Shown here piece by piece: positions 46,918 to 56,464 of a DNA stretch of 64,000 nucleotides. The notes beneath the pieces were generated by a model. The model was not told the DNA's origin, ran no database searches, and saw only the letters and a program-made list of their open reading frames with translations. The first letter of the stretch is position 1; every line of letters starts with the position of its first letter. The position numbers and the translations under genes were made by a program. Location of the stretch: the NCBI RefSeq assembly GCF_030068455.1, contig NZ_JAQOSQ010000001.1:310001-374000 (forward strand). The letters are read 5' to 3'. The DNA comes from Roseofilum casamattae BLCC-M143. GTDB lineage: Bacteria > Cyanobacteriota > Cyanobacteriia > Cyanobacteriales > Desertifilaceae.

Positions 46918-47106
46918 TTATCGCGCCGTCCATTTTGCCGTCCACAGAAATGTTACTCCGGCGACGGCGATTGTATTCAGGGTTGTCGCCAGTTGTTGTT
47001 CCATGCCAGTCGGACTCTCAAGACCGGAAAGATAGAGGCTAATTGCGATCGCGGTAGTAGTGAGGACAATGGTATAGCCGAAAAGTAATTTTTGTGATTC
47101 TTTCAT
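46918..47106 (-). CDS. Small two-span membrane protein, hypothetical
   Basis: 62 residues from ATG 47106: KLLFGYTIVLTTTAIAISLYL as the first helix and TTLNTIAVAGVTFLWTAKW as a second. No family recognised. The longer frame reaching 47199 is less likely to be translated. Confidence 0.55.
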   Translation of the reverse strand: MKESQKLLFGYTIVLTTTAIAISLYLSGLESPTGMEQQLATTLNTIAVAGVTFLWTAKWTAR

Positions 47107-47535
47107 CAGAGTTATTTGTGTCGTAACAGCTAAAAACAGTAACTTTGAGTGCAATAGCGATCGCACTCTCAACTGAATTAGGTCGGTACACCTTGCCAAA
47201 GTTGGTCCAATGGCTCACCTTCCAGACTGGGACAGCATCATGTGGCTGTCTCTAACAGAAAGCTCACTGTTAACCGATATCATGTATCATACCTTGCCTA
47301 CTCATAAATTGTCTACCAACGACCTAATTAGTTCATTTAAGAAGAAGCAGTAAAGCGTACAAAGCATGAACGGAAAGAATTTCAGGTCGATCATTGTTTG
47401 TTCATTTGTCGTTCATGACTGTTCATTCAAATGTTTGCAATTGCTTGTTTGTAGTCTACTGTTGTCTAAAAATGCTATCGTCTATTCAATTGGACTCTCT
47501 GTTAATATAGAGAAGCTAGTGAACTGCTGGGTAAT
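47107..47535. other. 429-bp AT-rich region upstream of the NACHT gene
   Basis: No gene supported. It has a 6-bp stem flanking a partial HIP1 (GAGTGC...GCACTC near 47146) and a cluster of GTTCAT elements described separately. It is the presumed promoter of the NACHT gene. Confidence 0.5.
47366..47426. promoter_or_regulatory. Phased GTTCAT elements, candidate operator of the NACHT gene
   Basis: GTTCAT occurs at 47400, 47411 and 47421 (spacing 11 and 10 bp, one helical turn) and inverted as ATGAAC at 47366. Helically phased hexamers about 110-135 bp before a gene with an HTH-like N-terminal domain suggest autoregulation, which is inference. Confidence 0.4.
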
Positions 47536-49551
47536 ATGGGACGATCGCGCACATTAAGACTCACTGATTGGACAGCAGCGAACAATGCTTTGATTGAGTA
47601 CTTCGAGGGAAACAAGTCGAAGTTGGCAATGCATGGAGGTTTGTCTCGAACGACCATAAATAAATTTTTTAATCAAGCGCCTGTTAGTGAGCCTAGTTTT
47701 CGCAAGATCTGCTTGGCACTGAAATTGACTTGGCAGCAGGTTACTTCAGTTGAGCTTACTTCAGCTTCCTTGAATGACCTACCTTCTGTTGAGGTGCAAG
47801 ATGATCGAGATCTGAGTGACCAAGTTAAGGAGCGCTATCGTCAGAAAATTCTGGAGCAGCATAGCCGAATCCAATTACTGAGTGGGCAAGATATGGGGGT
47901 TGAGGAGCTTTATGCCGATATGTGGCTGTTGGTAAGGCCTGAAAGTAGACATTTCAATACACCGGAAAGCCTTTTAAATAGCTTTGATATTGAGAAAGAT
48001 CGCCTGGGATTGAGCAAACGCATTGAACGTATTTCAGGTTTGGAAATTGCCAATAGTAAACCTAAGCTCGTTATCCTTGGTAAACCCGGTTCTGGAAAAA
48101 CGACGTTTCTGAAGCACCTGGCTGTTGATTGGTGCAAAGGCACATTTCAGCCCGAGAAAATTGCTGTCTTGATTGAACTACGAAGGGTTCAAGAGCAAAC
48201 ATGGAATCTCATCGATGCCATTGGTCAAGAACTTAGACTAAAAGAAGAAGAGATTGTAAACTTGCTGAAGCAAGGTAAGCTTCTGGTGCTAATGGATGGC
48301 TTAGATGAAGTACTAACCGATGAACTTCGGCACAATGTCAAAACCCAAGTCAAGCTAGTTTCTGAGAAGTATTTTATGGGTAATCGATTTATCCTGACAT
48401 GCCGTACTCACATGATGAGGACAATTCCCAGCGGTTTCACCTCTGTAGAAATGGCAGATTTCAGTCTGGAACAAGTCAAACAGTTTGTTCAGAATTGGTT
48501 CACAGCCAATAGGAAATCTGAAACTGAGGTCACCGAGCAATGGGAAAAAATTTATCGTGCCATGACCAATCACCCCGATTGGAGAGAGATGACTGCAACT
48601 CCACTATTATTAAGTCTGATATGTGTCGTTGTGCAAGATAGCAATAACATACCTGAAAATAGAACTGATTTTTACAAAAAAGAGATTCAATTGTTGCTAA
48701 GTCGTTGGAATGATAATAAAGATATTGACGGTTGGGAATTTGGGAGTAAAGCCTATCGTAAGTTGAGTATTGAGGACAAAGCAAAATTGCTTATTGAAAT
48801 TGCAGGATACCAATTTGAAAATCCAAATAATTTTATTTTATTTGAGCAACATGACTTAGCTAACCTAGTTTCTGAACAATTAGAATTAGCCAATATACAA
48901 GAAGGAATTGCTGTATTAAAATCAATCGAAGCTCAACATGGCTTGCTGATTGAGCGAGCTGATGAATTGTGGTCATTCTCTCACTTCACTATCCAAGAAT
49001 ATTTTACCGTTCAGTGGCTAACTCAGTTACCGCCTCATGAATTATTTCAAAAGATGACTAATGAGCAATCAAAAAAAGTTGTAAAACAACTTGTGAAATC
49101 CCAACAACCTGCGGATCGTTTACTTCATCTTATCAAAAAAAGTATTGACCAATTCATGCGGGACAAAACCAGGATCGCATATTTCTTAAATTGGTTAATT
49201 CATGAGTCAGATTCAGTACAAATACAAGAAGCGCTAGATTCATATCAATCAACAGATCTAGAAGTCCAGGGTAAATCTTATGAGAATGAATGGATTAAGC
49301 AACTACAAAAGATCGGAGAAATTTATGAAGAGACAACTACTTATTTCTCTTTAGAAGAATGGGAGTATGAAAAAATTCAATGTTATTATGAGACCTGCAT
49401 TTTTGTAACTGAGTTGATAAACATTGAAGGGGCAGCTAGTGCCGAATGTCGTACTGAAATTGAGGAGGGGATACTATTGCCTTGGGTAGCTCTGCAACGT
49501 CGCTATCCTTATCTTTATGGCGCGCTGAAGCAAGAAGACCCTACTCGATAA
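47536..49551 (+). CDS. NACHT-domain STAND NTPase with HTH-like N-terminus
   Basis: 671 residues. Domains: HTH-like segment 1-70 (GGLSRTTINKFFNQAPVSEP), linker with conserved helix VEELYADMWLLVRPES, NACHT NTPase with Walker A LGKPGSGKTT (181-190), Walker B LLVLMDGLDEVLTD (about 248-261), sensor RFILTCRTHMM, and a helical region containing FSHFTIQEYFTVQWL, then a C-terminal helical sensor. Bacterial NACHT proteins of this architecture have been shown elsewhere to protect against phage, so defence is a reasonable inference. I found no GCGATCGC octamer in the gene, unlike neighbours, which suggests recent transfer. Confidence 0.9.
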   Translation: MGRSRTLRLTDWTAANNALIEYFEGNKSKLAMHGGLSRTTINKFFNQAPVSEPSFRKICLALKLTWQQVTSVELTSASLNDLPSVEVQDDRDLSDQVKERYRQKILEQHSRIQLLSGQDMGVEELYADMWLLVRPESRHFNTPESLLNSFDIEKDRLGLSKRIERISGLEIANSKPKLVILGKPGSGKTTFLKHLAVDWCKGTFQPEKIAVLIELRRVQEQTWNLIDAIGQELRLKEEEIVNLLKQGKLLVLMDGLDEVLTDELRHNVKTQVKLVSEKYFMGNRFILTCRTHMMRTIPSGFTSVEMADFSLEQVKQFVQNWFTANRKSETEVTEQWEKIYRAMTNHPDWREMTATPLLLSLICVVVQDSNNIPENRTDFYKKEIQLLLSRWNDNKDIDGWEFGSKAYRKLSIEDKAKLLIEIAGYQFENPNNFILFEQHDLANLVSEQLELANIQEGIAVLKSIEAQHGLLIERADELWSFSHFTIQEYFTVQWLTQLPPHELFQKMTNEQSKKVVKQLVKSQQPADRLLHLIKKSIDQFMRDKTRIAYFLNWLIHESDSVQIQEALDSYQSTDLEVQGKSYENEWIKQLQKIGEIYEETTTYFSLEEWEYEKIQCYYETCIFVTELINIEGAASAECRTEIEEGILLPWVALQRRYPYLYGALKQEDPTR

Positions 49552-49580
49552 TGCTTTATCAAGTATAAGGAATTTCATCT

Positions 49581-49991
49581 TCATTGTGTTGTATAAATAA
49601 CCCGGACGAAACTTAAGATCTTGTGGATGCGAATGAAGTTAGGGTCATCTAAAAGAGCAGTTTTACAGACTAAATCGACTGGACGGTGGAACAGCTCTTC
49701 TAACTCATATTGCATTCGGACTAACAGTAGCAGATTTTGCCGAGCGGTTTCGCCATAAGTAAACAGTACGTCAACATCGCTCGGCTCGGCTCCACTTTCG
49801 CGAAAATTATCCCGGAGAATTGAACCGAATAGAGCAAACTCCACCAATTGCCACTTTTGGCAAAAGGCGATAATGTCCTCTGGTGTTGCGTTTAGTCGTT
49901 GGTAAATTTGCGCCAGAGATAGCTCTGATGCGATCGCATTCACTCGATTCGTTGGTGGTAATATTACTGACTGATTCGTACTATTCATCAT
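49581..49991 (-). CDS. MNT-type nucleotidyltransferase (solitary)
   Basis: 136 residues. Pol-beta-type signature: LFGSILRDNFRESGAEPSDVDVLF, with GS and D-x-D, followed by LEELFHRPVDLVCK. MntA-type enzymes AMPylate a partner HEPN ribonuclease toxin. Here no HEPN gene adjoins on either side, since the next frame downstream is the convergent NACHT gene. It may act on an unlinked HEPN protein or be a remnant of a pair. Contains a HIP1 site near its start. Confidence 0.87.
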   Translation of the reverse strand: MMNSTNQSVILPPTNRVNAIASELSLAQIYQRLNATPEDIIAFCQKWQLVEFALFGSILRDNFRESGAEPSDVDVLFTYGETARQNLLLLVRMQYELEELFHRPVDLVCKTALLDDPNFIRIHKILSFVRVIYTTQ

Positions 49992-50170
49992 GAATTAAGC
50001 TCCAGAGCTAGACCCAATTTAATCAATCTCTCCAATTGTCCAATCTGCGATCGCCATTTCCGTATCCTATCGTTTTCAACTGGGTAGGCGATCGCCCATC
50101 CCACAAGCAAAATCGACAGTTATAGGCAACGCGCCAGTATACTAATTACTGATATCTCTGCGTCTCCACA

Positions 50171-50809
50171 ATGACTCAACAGCGCGAACCCTTAGAAAGT
50201 CTGGTTCTCTACCACTTGTTCAAATGGTCGGTCGTCAGTCCCGTGCTCCATGTCTACTTGCGCGGCAAAATCTATGGAGCGGAAAACGTTCCCCAAGAGG
50301 GGCCCTTAGTCGTGGTCAGCAATCATGCCAGTCACTTCGACCCTCCCATCGTCTCCAACTGCGTGCGGCGTCCGGTTGCGTTTATGGCGAAAGAAGAGTT
50401 ATTCAAAGTTCCGGTACTGAAACAAGCCATCCGTTTATATGGAGCCTATCCCGTGGAGCGCGCATCGGCCGATCGCAGCGCCATCCGTAATGCTCTATCT
50501 TATTTAGAACAAGGCTGGGCCACTGGTTTATTTCTGCAAGGAACCCGCACTCGCGACGGTCGCATCTCCAGTCCCAAGTTAGGCGCGGCGATGATTGCGG
50601 CGAAAGCCAAAGCACCCATGTTACCCGTGAGTTTATGGGGAACTCAAGATATTTTAGCAAACAAATCTCCCATTCCCAATCCGGTTCCGGTTACGGTGCG
50701 CATCGGTACGTTAATCGATCCGCCAGCAACGACGAAGCGCAAGGATTTAGAGCAGGTAACTCAGACTTGTACCGAGGCTATTCACGCGCTGCACGACTTG
50801 GGACGTTGA
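50171..50809 (+). CDS. plsC: 1-acyl-sn-glycerol-3-phosphate acyltransferase
   Basis: 212 residues. The HX4D catalytic motif is SNHASHFDPP, the glycerol-phosphate-binding element is FLQGTRTRDGRIS (usual FPEGTRS, here FLQGTRT) and the last block is APMLPVSLWG. It makes phosphatidic acid in glycerolipid synthesis at the membrane. The substitution in the second motif is modest but visible. Confidence 0.9.
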   Translation: MTQQREPLESLVLYHLFKWSVVSPVLHVYLRGKIYGAENVPQEGPLVVVSNHASHFDPPIVSNCVRRPVAFMAKEELFKVPVLKQAIRLYGAYPVERASADRSAIRNALSYLEQGWATGLFLQGTRTRDGRISSPKLGAAMIAAKAKAPMLPVSLWGTQDILANKSPIPNPVPVTVRIGTLIDPPATTKRKDLEQVTQTCTEAIHALHDLGR

Positions 50810-50851
50810 AGCCCACATTCCGCACGATAAAATATTAAAATATTACTTTAC

Positions 50852-51364
50852 TTATTGACGATCGGTTGCTTGACAATCGCGCAACCAGGTACGAATTGCT
50901 GTCGCGATCGCCATATCGATTGTCTCGATCCGACGATAGCTAGGATTATACTCAGAACCATAACGAGATAACATCCTGACAAATATCCACCCATTCTCGG
51001 TTTGAGCTAACACAATCCAGCGATACACTTCCTCATCAACGACTCGATCTGATGTATACGTCCGCTCCAAAGTCGTAACAAAGAGCTGGCGCGCTCCCTC
51101 TGGAAGGGACTCTGAAGTCGGTAGAGGCAGAGGATTCAGGTCTGGTTCTCCAGTGGTAATAATACTCGGGGGTGACTGGTTCGGGAAGCGTCGGCGATCG
51201 CGCAGCAGGGCACGATTGCCATAACTGGGCAAATCTCTAACCAAGGCTTGGGCTAAAGTCGGAAAATCCCCAGTACAGCGATCCGCCACTGCCACGATTG
51301 GGTCTGAGGTTGGGACTCGATATTCCTGGATCGATCCCACCATTAATGCCAGAGAAATTAACAT
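50852..51364 (-). CDS. Conserved hypothetical protein coupled to pyrF
   Basis: 170 residues. An N-terminal hydrophobic stretch ([11 protein letters not shown]) may be a short signal or anchor. The rest ([55 protein letters not shown] region) is a compact domain without known motif. Its start overlaps the pyrF stop by 7 nt, so it is translated with pyrF. No function can be given. Confidence 0.7.
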   Translation of the reverse strand: MLISLALMVGSIQEYRVPTSDPIVAVADRCTGDFPTLAQALVRDLPSYGNRALLRDRRRFPNQSPPSIITTGEPDLNPLPLPTSESLPEGARQLFVTTLERTYTSDRVVDEEVYRWIVLAQTENGWIFVRMLSRYGSEYNPSYRRIETIDMAIATAIRTWLRDCQATDRQ

Positions 51365-52077
51365 TCGAGATCGTTACAAATCCGGCTCCAAGAAGCTTGC
51401 GGATCGGCCGCTGCCGTTATCGGCCGGCCGATGACTAAATAACTCGCTCCTGCTTTAAATGCATCCTGAGGAGTCATCACCCGGCGCTGGTCGCCCGTTT
51501 CCGCCCAAGCCGGACGAACTCCCGGACAAACCAAGAGAAACTCATCGCCGCAAACCCGCCGCAGTTCTGCTGCTTCGCGAGGAGAACAAACCGCCCCCTG
51601 AATGCCCGATTCTTGAGCCACCACGGCCATATGCAAGGCATATTCCGGCAGTTCCACTGGCACCTTGAGATCGAAGGCTAAATCCCGCGAATTTAAGCTA
51701 GTGAGTAAGGTAATCGCCAGCAGATTCGGAGCCGGTAAGCCAACCGAGTTTGCCCCCTCTGCTGCCGCTGCTACCGCCCTCTCCAGAGCCGTTCGCCCTG
51801 CCGTTCCATGCACCGTGAGCAAATCGACGCCGTAGCGCCCGGCCGCGCGACAGGCTCCAGCCACCGTATTCGGAATATCGTGAAACTTTAGATCGAGGAA
51901 AATGCATTTCTGACGCTGTTTCAGTTCCTCTAAGATCGTCGGGCCGGAGCTGACAAATAACTCCAAACCCACTTTCCAAAAGCGAACTTCTGGCAAGCGA
52001 TCGAGCAGGGAGAGCGCCTCGTCCCGACTCGATACATCTAACGGCACAATAATGCGATCGCGAATCTGCTCGCTCAC
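51358..52077 (-). CDS. pyrF: Orotidine 5'-phosphate decarboxylase
   Basis: 239 residues. Last step of UMP synthesis. Catalytic motif [18 protein letters not shown] (Asp-Lys-x-x-Asp-Ile-Pro), N-terminal [14 protein letters not shown] with the first Asp, and the phosphate-binding C-terminal [14 protein letters not shown]. The family-typical [13 protein letters not shown] is also present. It lies 11 nt after tyrS on the same strand. Confidence 0.97.
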   Translation of the reverse strand: MSEQIRDRIIVPLDVSSRDEALSLLDRLPEVRFWKVGLELFVSSGPTILEELKQRQKCIFLDLKFHDIPNTVAGACRAAGRYGVDLLTVHGTAGRTALERAVAAAAEGANSVGLPAPNLLAITLLTSLNSRDLAFDLKVPVELPEYALHMAVVAQESGIQGAVCSPREAAELRRVCGDEFLLVCPGVRPAWAETGDQRRVMTPQDAFKAGASYLVIGRPITAAADPQASWSRICNDLEC

Positions 52078-52088
52078 CCCTAACTCTC

Positions 52089-53294
52089 CTATGACTTGAC
52101 CAAACGAACGAACTTATTCTTACCTACCTGTAGCACCTTCCCGTCGATGCGATCGCCATCTTCCAGCATTAGATTCGGATCGCTCAGTTTCTCGCCATCG
52201 AGTTTCACGCCTCCCCCCTGAATCAAACGACGCGCTTCCGAAGATCCTTTCGCCAAACCCGCCGCGCTAACCAGATAGAATAACTTCACCGGAAACTTAA
52301 TTTCCCCTAAACTAAACTCCGGAATCGTTCCCGCTTGCCCCTGGCTCAGAGCCGCCTTTTGCGCTTCCAAAGCCGCCGACTCTCCCTTATACTGAGTCAC
52401 CACATCCAGAGCCAAAGCTTTTTGCCTCTCCCTCGGATTTTCCGGCAAACTCTCTAGAGAAAGATTCGTCAGCAATTCAAAATAATCTGTAATAATCGCA
52501 TCCGGAGTTTTCTCCAGCTTAGAATACATCGTCACCGCATTTTCCCACAGTCCCACATAATTCCCCAAAGACTTCGACATCTTCTGCGCGCCATCCGTCC
52601 CTAACAAAATCGGCACTAACAGGCCAAACTGCGGGCGCAGGCCGAAATGGCGTTGCAAATCTCGACCGACGGCAATATTAAACTTTTGGTCGGTTCCTCC
52701 CAGCTCCACATCCGCTTTCACCGCCACAGAATCGTAACCTTGCATCAGAGGATAGAGGAACTCATGGAGGTAAATGGGATTCTCCTTATTGTATCGTTCG
52801 GAAAATCCTTCTTTGGCCAGCATTTGACCCACTGTCATCGTTGCCAAAAGTTGCAAGGTCTTACCCAGATCTAACTGACTCAACCATTCCGAGTTATAGC
52901 GAATTTCCAAACGTCCGGGAGTATCGAAATCTAAGATCGGGCGCAGTTGATCCAAATAGGTTTGGGCATTTTCCTCAACCTGTGCTGGAGTAAGCTGGCG
53001 CCGCACTTCCGATTTTCCCGTGGGATCGCCAATTTGTGCGGTGAAATCGCCAATAATCAAAACAGCAGTGTGCCCCGCATCTTGAAACGCGCGCAACTTT
53101 CTCACGGCAATACTGTGCCCCAGATGCAAATCCGTTCCCGTGGGATCGATACCCAACTTTACCCGCAAGGATTGTCCGGAACGCTCCAGTCGGTGCTGTA
53201 GATTTTCATCGGGATCGTCTGATTCCGGGCGGTTGGGGAAAATTTCCTCAATCCCGCGATAGAGCCAGTCTGGATTGGAGTTCGTGCTTGTCAT
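52089..53294 (-). CDS. tyrS: Tyrosyl-tRNA synthetase
   Basis: 401 residues of class I Tyr[10 protein letters not shown] as the HIGH motif, [11 protein letters not shown] region, [12 protein letters not shown], and KMSKSLGN as KMSKS. A C-terminal S4-like RNA-binding domain covers the last 60 residues ([19 protein letters not shown]). It charges tRNA-Tyr. First gene of tyrS-pyrF-hypothetical on the minus strand. Confidence 0.97.
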   Translation of the reverse strand: MTSTNSNPDWLYRGIEEIFPNRPESDDPDENLQHRLERSGQSLRVKLGIDPTGTDLHLGHSIAVRKLRAFQDAGHTAVLIIGDFTAQIGDPTGKSEVRRQLTPAQVEENAQTYLDQLRPILDFDTPGRLEIRYNSEWLSQLDLGKTLQLLATMTVGQMLAKEGFSERYNKENPIYLHEFLYPLMQGYDSVAVKADVELGGTDQKFNIAVGRDLQRHFGLRPQFGLLVPILLGTDGAQKMSKSLGNYVGLWENAVTMYSKLEKTPDAIITDYFELLTNLSLESLPENPRERQKALALDVVTQYKGESAALEAQKAALSQGQAGTIPEFSLGEIKFPVKLFYLVSAAGLAKGSSEARRLIQGGGVKLDGEKLSDPNLMLEDGDRIDGKVLQVGKNKFVRLVKS

Positions 53295-53474
53295 AGGATC
53301 GGATATTTTGATATTTCTTTATATTTTGCTAATCTCTGTAATAGCTATTCGCCGTTACGGTCAGGAAACGTTAAACTACTAGCTAGATGTCGATCGCAAG
53401 TCACCCTCAAAAACCACAAATATCATCAGTATTTATCCCTATCCATTCATTTGAACTGAGGAAGTAACATCACC

Positions 53475-55403
53475 GTGTCGTCTAATACTATCAGTCGCGA
53501 GCACTCTAAATCCATTAGCCCCATCTTCCAGTTTGTCCAAGGTGTGGGGAAAGTGGCTGGCGGAACTATCTTGGGCGTGACGATGCTCTCCAGTTCTATA
53601 TTGGCTGGAGGACTGGTGGGTTTAGCATTGAGTTTTCGCAACCTCCCCGATGTGCGCAGCCTGCGCAGTTATGTCCCCACGGAAACTAGCTATATCTACG
53701 ATGTGAATGGGGAGCTGCTGACTCGGATTCATGACGAGGCCAACCGCGAAGTCGTCCCTCTAGACAAGATTGCGACGCCGTTGAAAATGGCGGTACTGGC
53801 GATCGAAGATTCTCACTTCTATCAACATGCTGGGATTAACCCCAATAGCGTCGGTCGCGCCTTACTCGCCAACATTGAAGGAGGTGGGGTGCGCGAGGGA
53901 GCCTCTACAGTCACCATGCAGTTGGTGAAAAACTTATTCCTTTCCCCAGAGCGCAAACTGAGCCGGAAAGTCGCCGAAGCTGTCTTGGCCATGCGCTTGG
54001 AACAGATTCTCACCAAAGATGAAATTTTAGAGCTGTATCTCAATCAGGTTTACTGGGGACACAATACCTACGGTGTGGAAACCGCAGCGCAGAGTTATTT
54101 TGCCAAATCTGCGGAAGACCTGACTTTGGCAGAGTCAGCCATGATGGCGGGATTAATCCAAGCTCCAGAAAGCTACAGTCCCTTCATCGACTATAAACTC
54201 GCCAAACGACAGCAGGCGATCGTTTTGGCTCGGATGCGCGCTCTAGACTGGATTACGGCCGAACAAGAAAAGGAAGCCAAAGAACAACCCCTGCTCGTCG
54301 GACGGGTGACCTCCTTCGGTCAGAGTAAAGTTCCGTACTTAACTGAAGCGGTCATTCAAGAGCTTTCCGATCGCTTTGGTCGCGATATGGTACTCAAAGG
54401 TGGATTGCGGATTCAGACCACCATCGATCTGAAACTGCAACGGATTGCAGAAAGTACCGTGAAAAAATGGCACAATCGCCTCTACAATCAAGGCTTGTAT
54501 TACGACTACGATAACGGGCAATTGGCTTTAGTAGCCGTAGATCCGCGCACTCACTTCGTGAAGGCGATGGTGGGTGGATTTGACTACGAAACCAGTCAAT
54601 ACAACCGAGCGGTGCAAGCTCAACGGCAACCGGGTTCCTCGTTCAAACCCTTTGTCTACTATGCCGCCTTTGCTAGCGGTAAATATACCCCCGATTCAAT
54701 TGTCAATGATTCTCCCGTCCGCTATCGCGATGGGGATGGTTATTATTCACCTCGTAACTATGGCGGAAGCTTTTCTGGTGCGGTGAGTTTGCGCAAGTCT
54801 TTAGAAGTGTCGTTGAATATTCCTGCCATTAAAATCGGTCAATCGATTGGTTTGAGTAAAGTTGTCGAAGTGGTGCGTAACCTGGGAGTGAAAAGCCCAA
54901 TTGAACCGGTAATTTCTCTGCCTTTAGGTTCGGTTGATATGACTCCTTTAGAAATGGCTGGAGCCTTTGCAACTTTTGCCAATAATGGGTGGCATTCTAC
55001 GCCAACATTCATCGCTCAGGTCACCGATAGCAACGGCAATGTTTTGCTCGATAATACTCCAAAACCACAACTGGTTCTAGATCCTTGGGCTGTAGCATCT
55101 TTGAACAGTACCTTACGAGGCGTGATCGAACGAGGAACGGCAACCTCAGCTCGCATGGGCCGTCCGGCTGCTGGGAAAACCGGTACGACGTCTTCAGAGC
55201 GCGATATTTGGTTTGTCGGTTATGTTCCGCAAATGTCGGTTGCAGTGTGGGTGGGTAACGACGATTATCGTCCTCTGGCGAAAGGAGCGACTGGAGGGAC
55301 TCATGTGGCTCCAATTTGGCGAGATTTTATGCGCCAAGCGATGGCCAACGAACCGGTGGAAAATTTCCGATCGCCTGGCGAGTTTCCTCGTCCCCAACCT
55401 TAG
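53475..55403 (+). CDS. Class A penicillin-binding protein (PBP1A-type)
   Basis: 642 residues with GTG start. One N-terminal membrane helix (about 25-55). GT51 transglycosylase: AIEDSHFYQHAGINPNSV, EGASTVTMQLVKNLFL, ERKLSRKVAEAVLAMRLEQI, YLNQVYWGHNTYGVETAA. Transpeptidase: SxxK in QPGSSFKPFVYYA, SxN in SLEVSLNIPA, KTG in AAGKTGTTSSERD. It polymerises and crosslinks peptidoglycan in the periplasm. Which PBP paralogue it is cannot be told. Confidence 0.95.
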   Translation: MSSNTISREHSKSISPIFQFVQGVGKVAGGTILGVTMLSSSILAGGLVGLALSFRNLPDVRSLRSYVPTETSYIYDVNGELLTRIHDEANREVVPLDKIATPLKMAVLAIEDSHFYQHAGINPNSVGRALLANIEGGGVREGASTVTMQLVKNLFLSPERKLSRKVAEAVLAMRLEQILTKDEILELYLNQVYWGHNTYGVETAAQSYFAKSAEDLTLAESAMMAGLIQAPESYSPFIDYKLAKRQQAIVLARMRALDWITAEQEKEAKEQPLLVGRVTSFGQSKVPYLTEAVIQELSDRFGRDMVLKGGLRIQTTIDLKLQRIAESTVKKWHNRLYNQGLYYDYDNGQLALVAVDPRTHFVKAMVGGFDYETSQYNRAVQAQRQPGSSFKPFVYYAAFASGKYTPDSIVNDSPVRYRDGDGYYSPRNYGGSFSGAVSLRKSLEVSLNIPAIKIGQSIGLSKVVEVVRNLGVKSPIEPVISLPLGSVDMTPLEMAGAFATFANNGWHSTPTFIAQVTDSNGNVLLDNTPKPQLVLDPWAVASLNSTLRGVIERGTATSARMGRPAAGKTGTTSSERDIWFVGYVPQMSVAVWVGNDDYRPLAKGATGGTHVAPIWRDFMRQAMANEPVENFRSPGEFPRPQP

Positions 55404-55429
55404 ATAAGAAAAATGAGTTGGGTTGAAGA

Positions 55430-55753
55430 CTAAGACTGTTGCTCGAGTTCTGATTTCATTCGTTCGAGGGTAGAGTTCATTTGGTCGAACATTTGTTGTG
55501 GAGTTACTCCAAACTGACCGAGCTGAGTTTTGAGTTGTTCGACGGTCATTTGTGCCATGAAATCTTCTGAGAGTTCAAAACGTTTCATAAAGATGCGATA
55601 GCGATCCATTAATGCTTCCATCTGCTCGATGAATAGCTTTTTACCTTCGCGATCGAATTTGCCATAGTCACTGCCAAGCTGAATGAGAGATTGATAATCT
55701 TCAAAGAGCTGCTTGGCTTCTTGTTGTACGATATCTGAGTCAAAAAATCCCAT
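55430..55753 (-). CDS. DUF1825-family protein
   Basis: 107 residues: GFFDSDIVQQEAKQLFEDYQ, YGKFDREGKKLFIEQMEALM, YRIFMKRFELSEDFMAQMTV. All-helical, conserved across cyanobacteria, unknown function. It converges with the PBP gene and diverges from the TM2 gene. Confidence 0.92.
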   Translation of the reverse strand: MGFFDSDIVQQEAKQLFEDYQSLIQLGSDYGKFDREGKKLFIEQMEALMDRYRIFMKRFELSEDFMAQMTVEQLKTQLGQFGVTPQQMFDQMNSTLERMKSELEQQS

Positions 55754-55978
55754 GGCTTTGCGATCGAATGGTTTACGGTTCTAATGGCGCATGATGAGTA
55801 ATGCACATTTTTCCTTATTCTAGTAGAGTCAGAGAGTCGAGTAAAATTCGGTTTTCCGTATTACCGCGAGAGGTCGATGAGAGCGGGCAACTATTGAGTA
55901 CGCTATAACTAGAGAACCTAGAGCGATCGGAGAAACCTGTAGGAAAGATGTGAGTTGGGTTGGGGAAGAGAAAGTACG

Positions 55979-56452
55979 GTGTTGAGCAAGCAAAGAAGTC
56001 GTAAAGTTGGTATCGTTTTAGCCTCGGCTGGGGCATTGATTCCGATCGCCGGATTCCATAAGTTTTATCTGGGCCAACCTCGCTGGGGCCTGGTTTATCT
56101 GCTCCTGTCTTGGACTCCTATTCCCCATGTCGCCAGTGCCATTGAAGCGGTATGGTACTTAGTGCAAGATGATGAGGAGTTTCAAGAGCACGTACATGAC
56201 TCAGAATTCTCGATTCCAGGCGTCAAATTACCGGATATGCCGGATATTAATATACCAGATCTCAAATTACCGGATATTCCCTGGGAGCAGTTTTGGCCGA
56301 GGAAAAAGGCTGGGGCATCCGAGCCAATTTCCGATCGCGTGGAGAATGTTGCCGAAGCTTTGCGACAGTTGGAACAGTTGCGCCAGGAAGGACTGATTTC
56401 CGAGTACGAGTTCGAGCAAAAACGGCGCGCGCTCCTCGACAAAATTGGTTAG
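55979..56452 (+). CDS. TM2-domain (NINE) membrane protein
   Basis: 157 residues from GTG 55979. The TM2 pair is IVLASAGALIPIAGFHKFYL and GLVYLLLSWTPIPHVASAIE (about residues 10-50). A repetitive acidic linker follows (LPDMPDINIPDLKLPDIPW), then a short C-terminal SHOCT-like helix (LRQLEQLRQEGLISEYEFEQ KR). SHOCT elements often sit at protein ends and bind partners. Function unknown. The start could also be TTG 55982. Confidence 0.82.
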   Translation: MLSKQRSRKVGIVLASAGALIPIAGFHKFYLGQPRWGLVYLLLSWTPIPHVASAIEAVWYLVQDDEEFQEHVHDSEFSIPGVKLPDMPDINIPDLKLPDIPWEQFWPRKKAGASEPISDRVENVAEALRQLEQLRQEGLISEYEFEQKRRALLDKIG

Positions 56453-56464
56453 GTCAATCTGACT

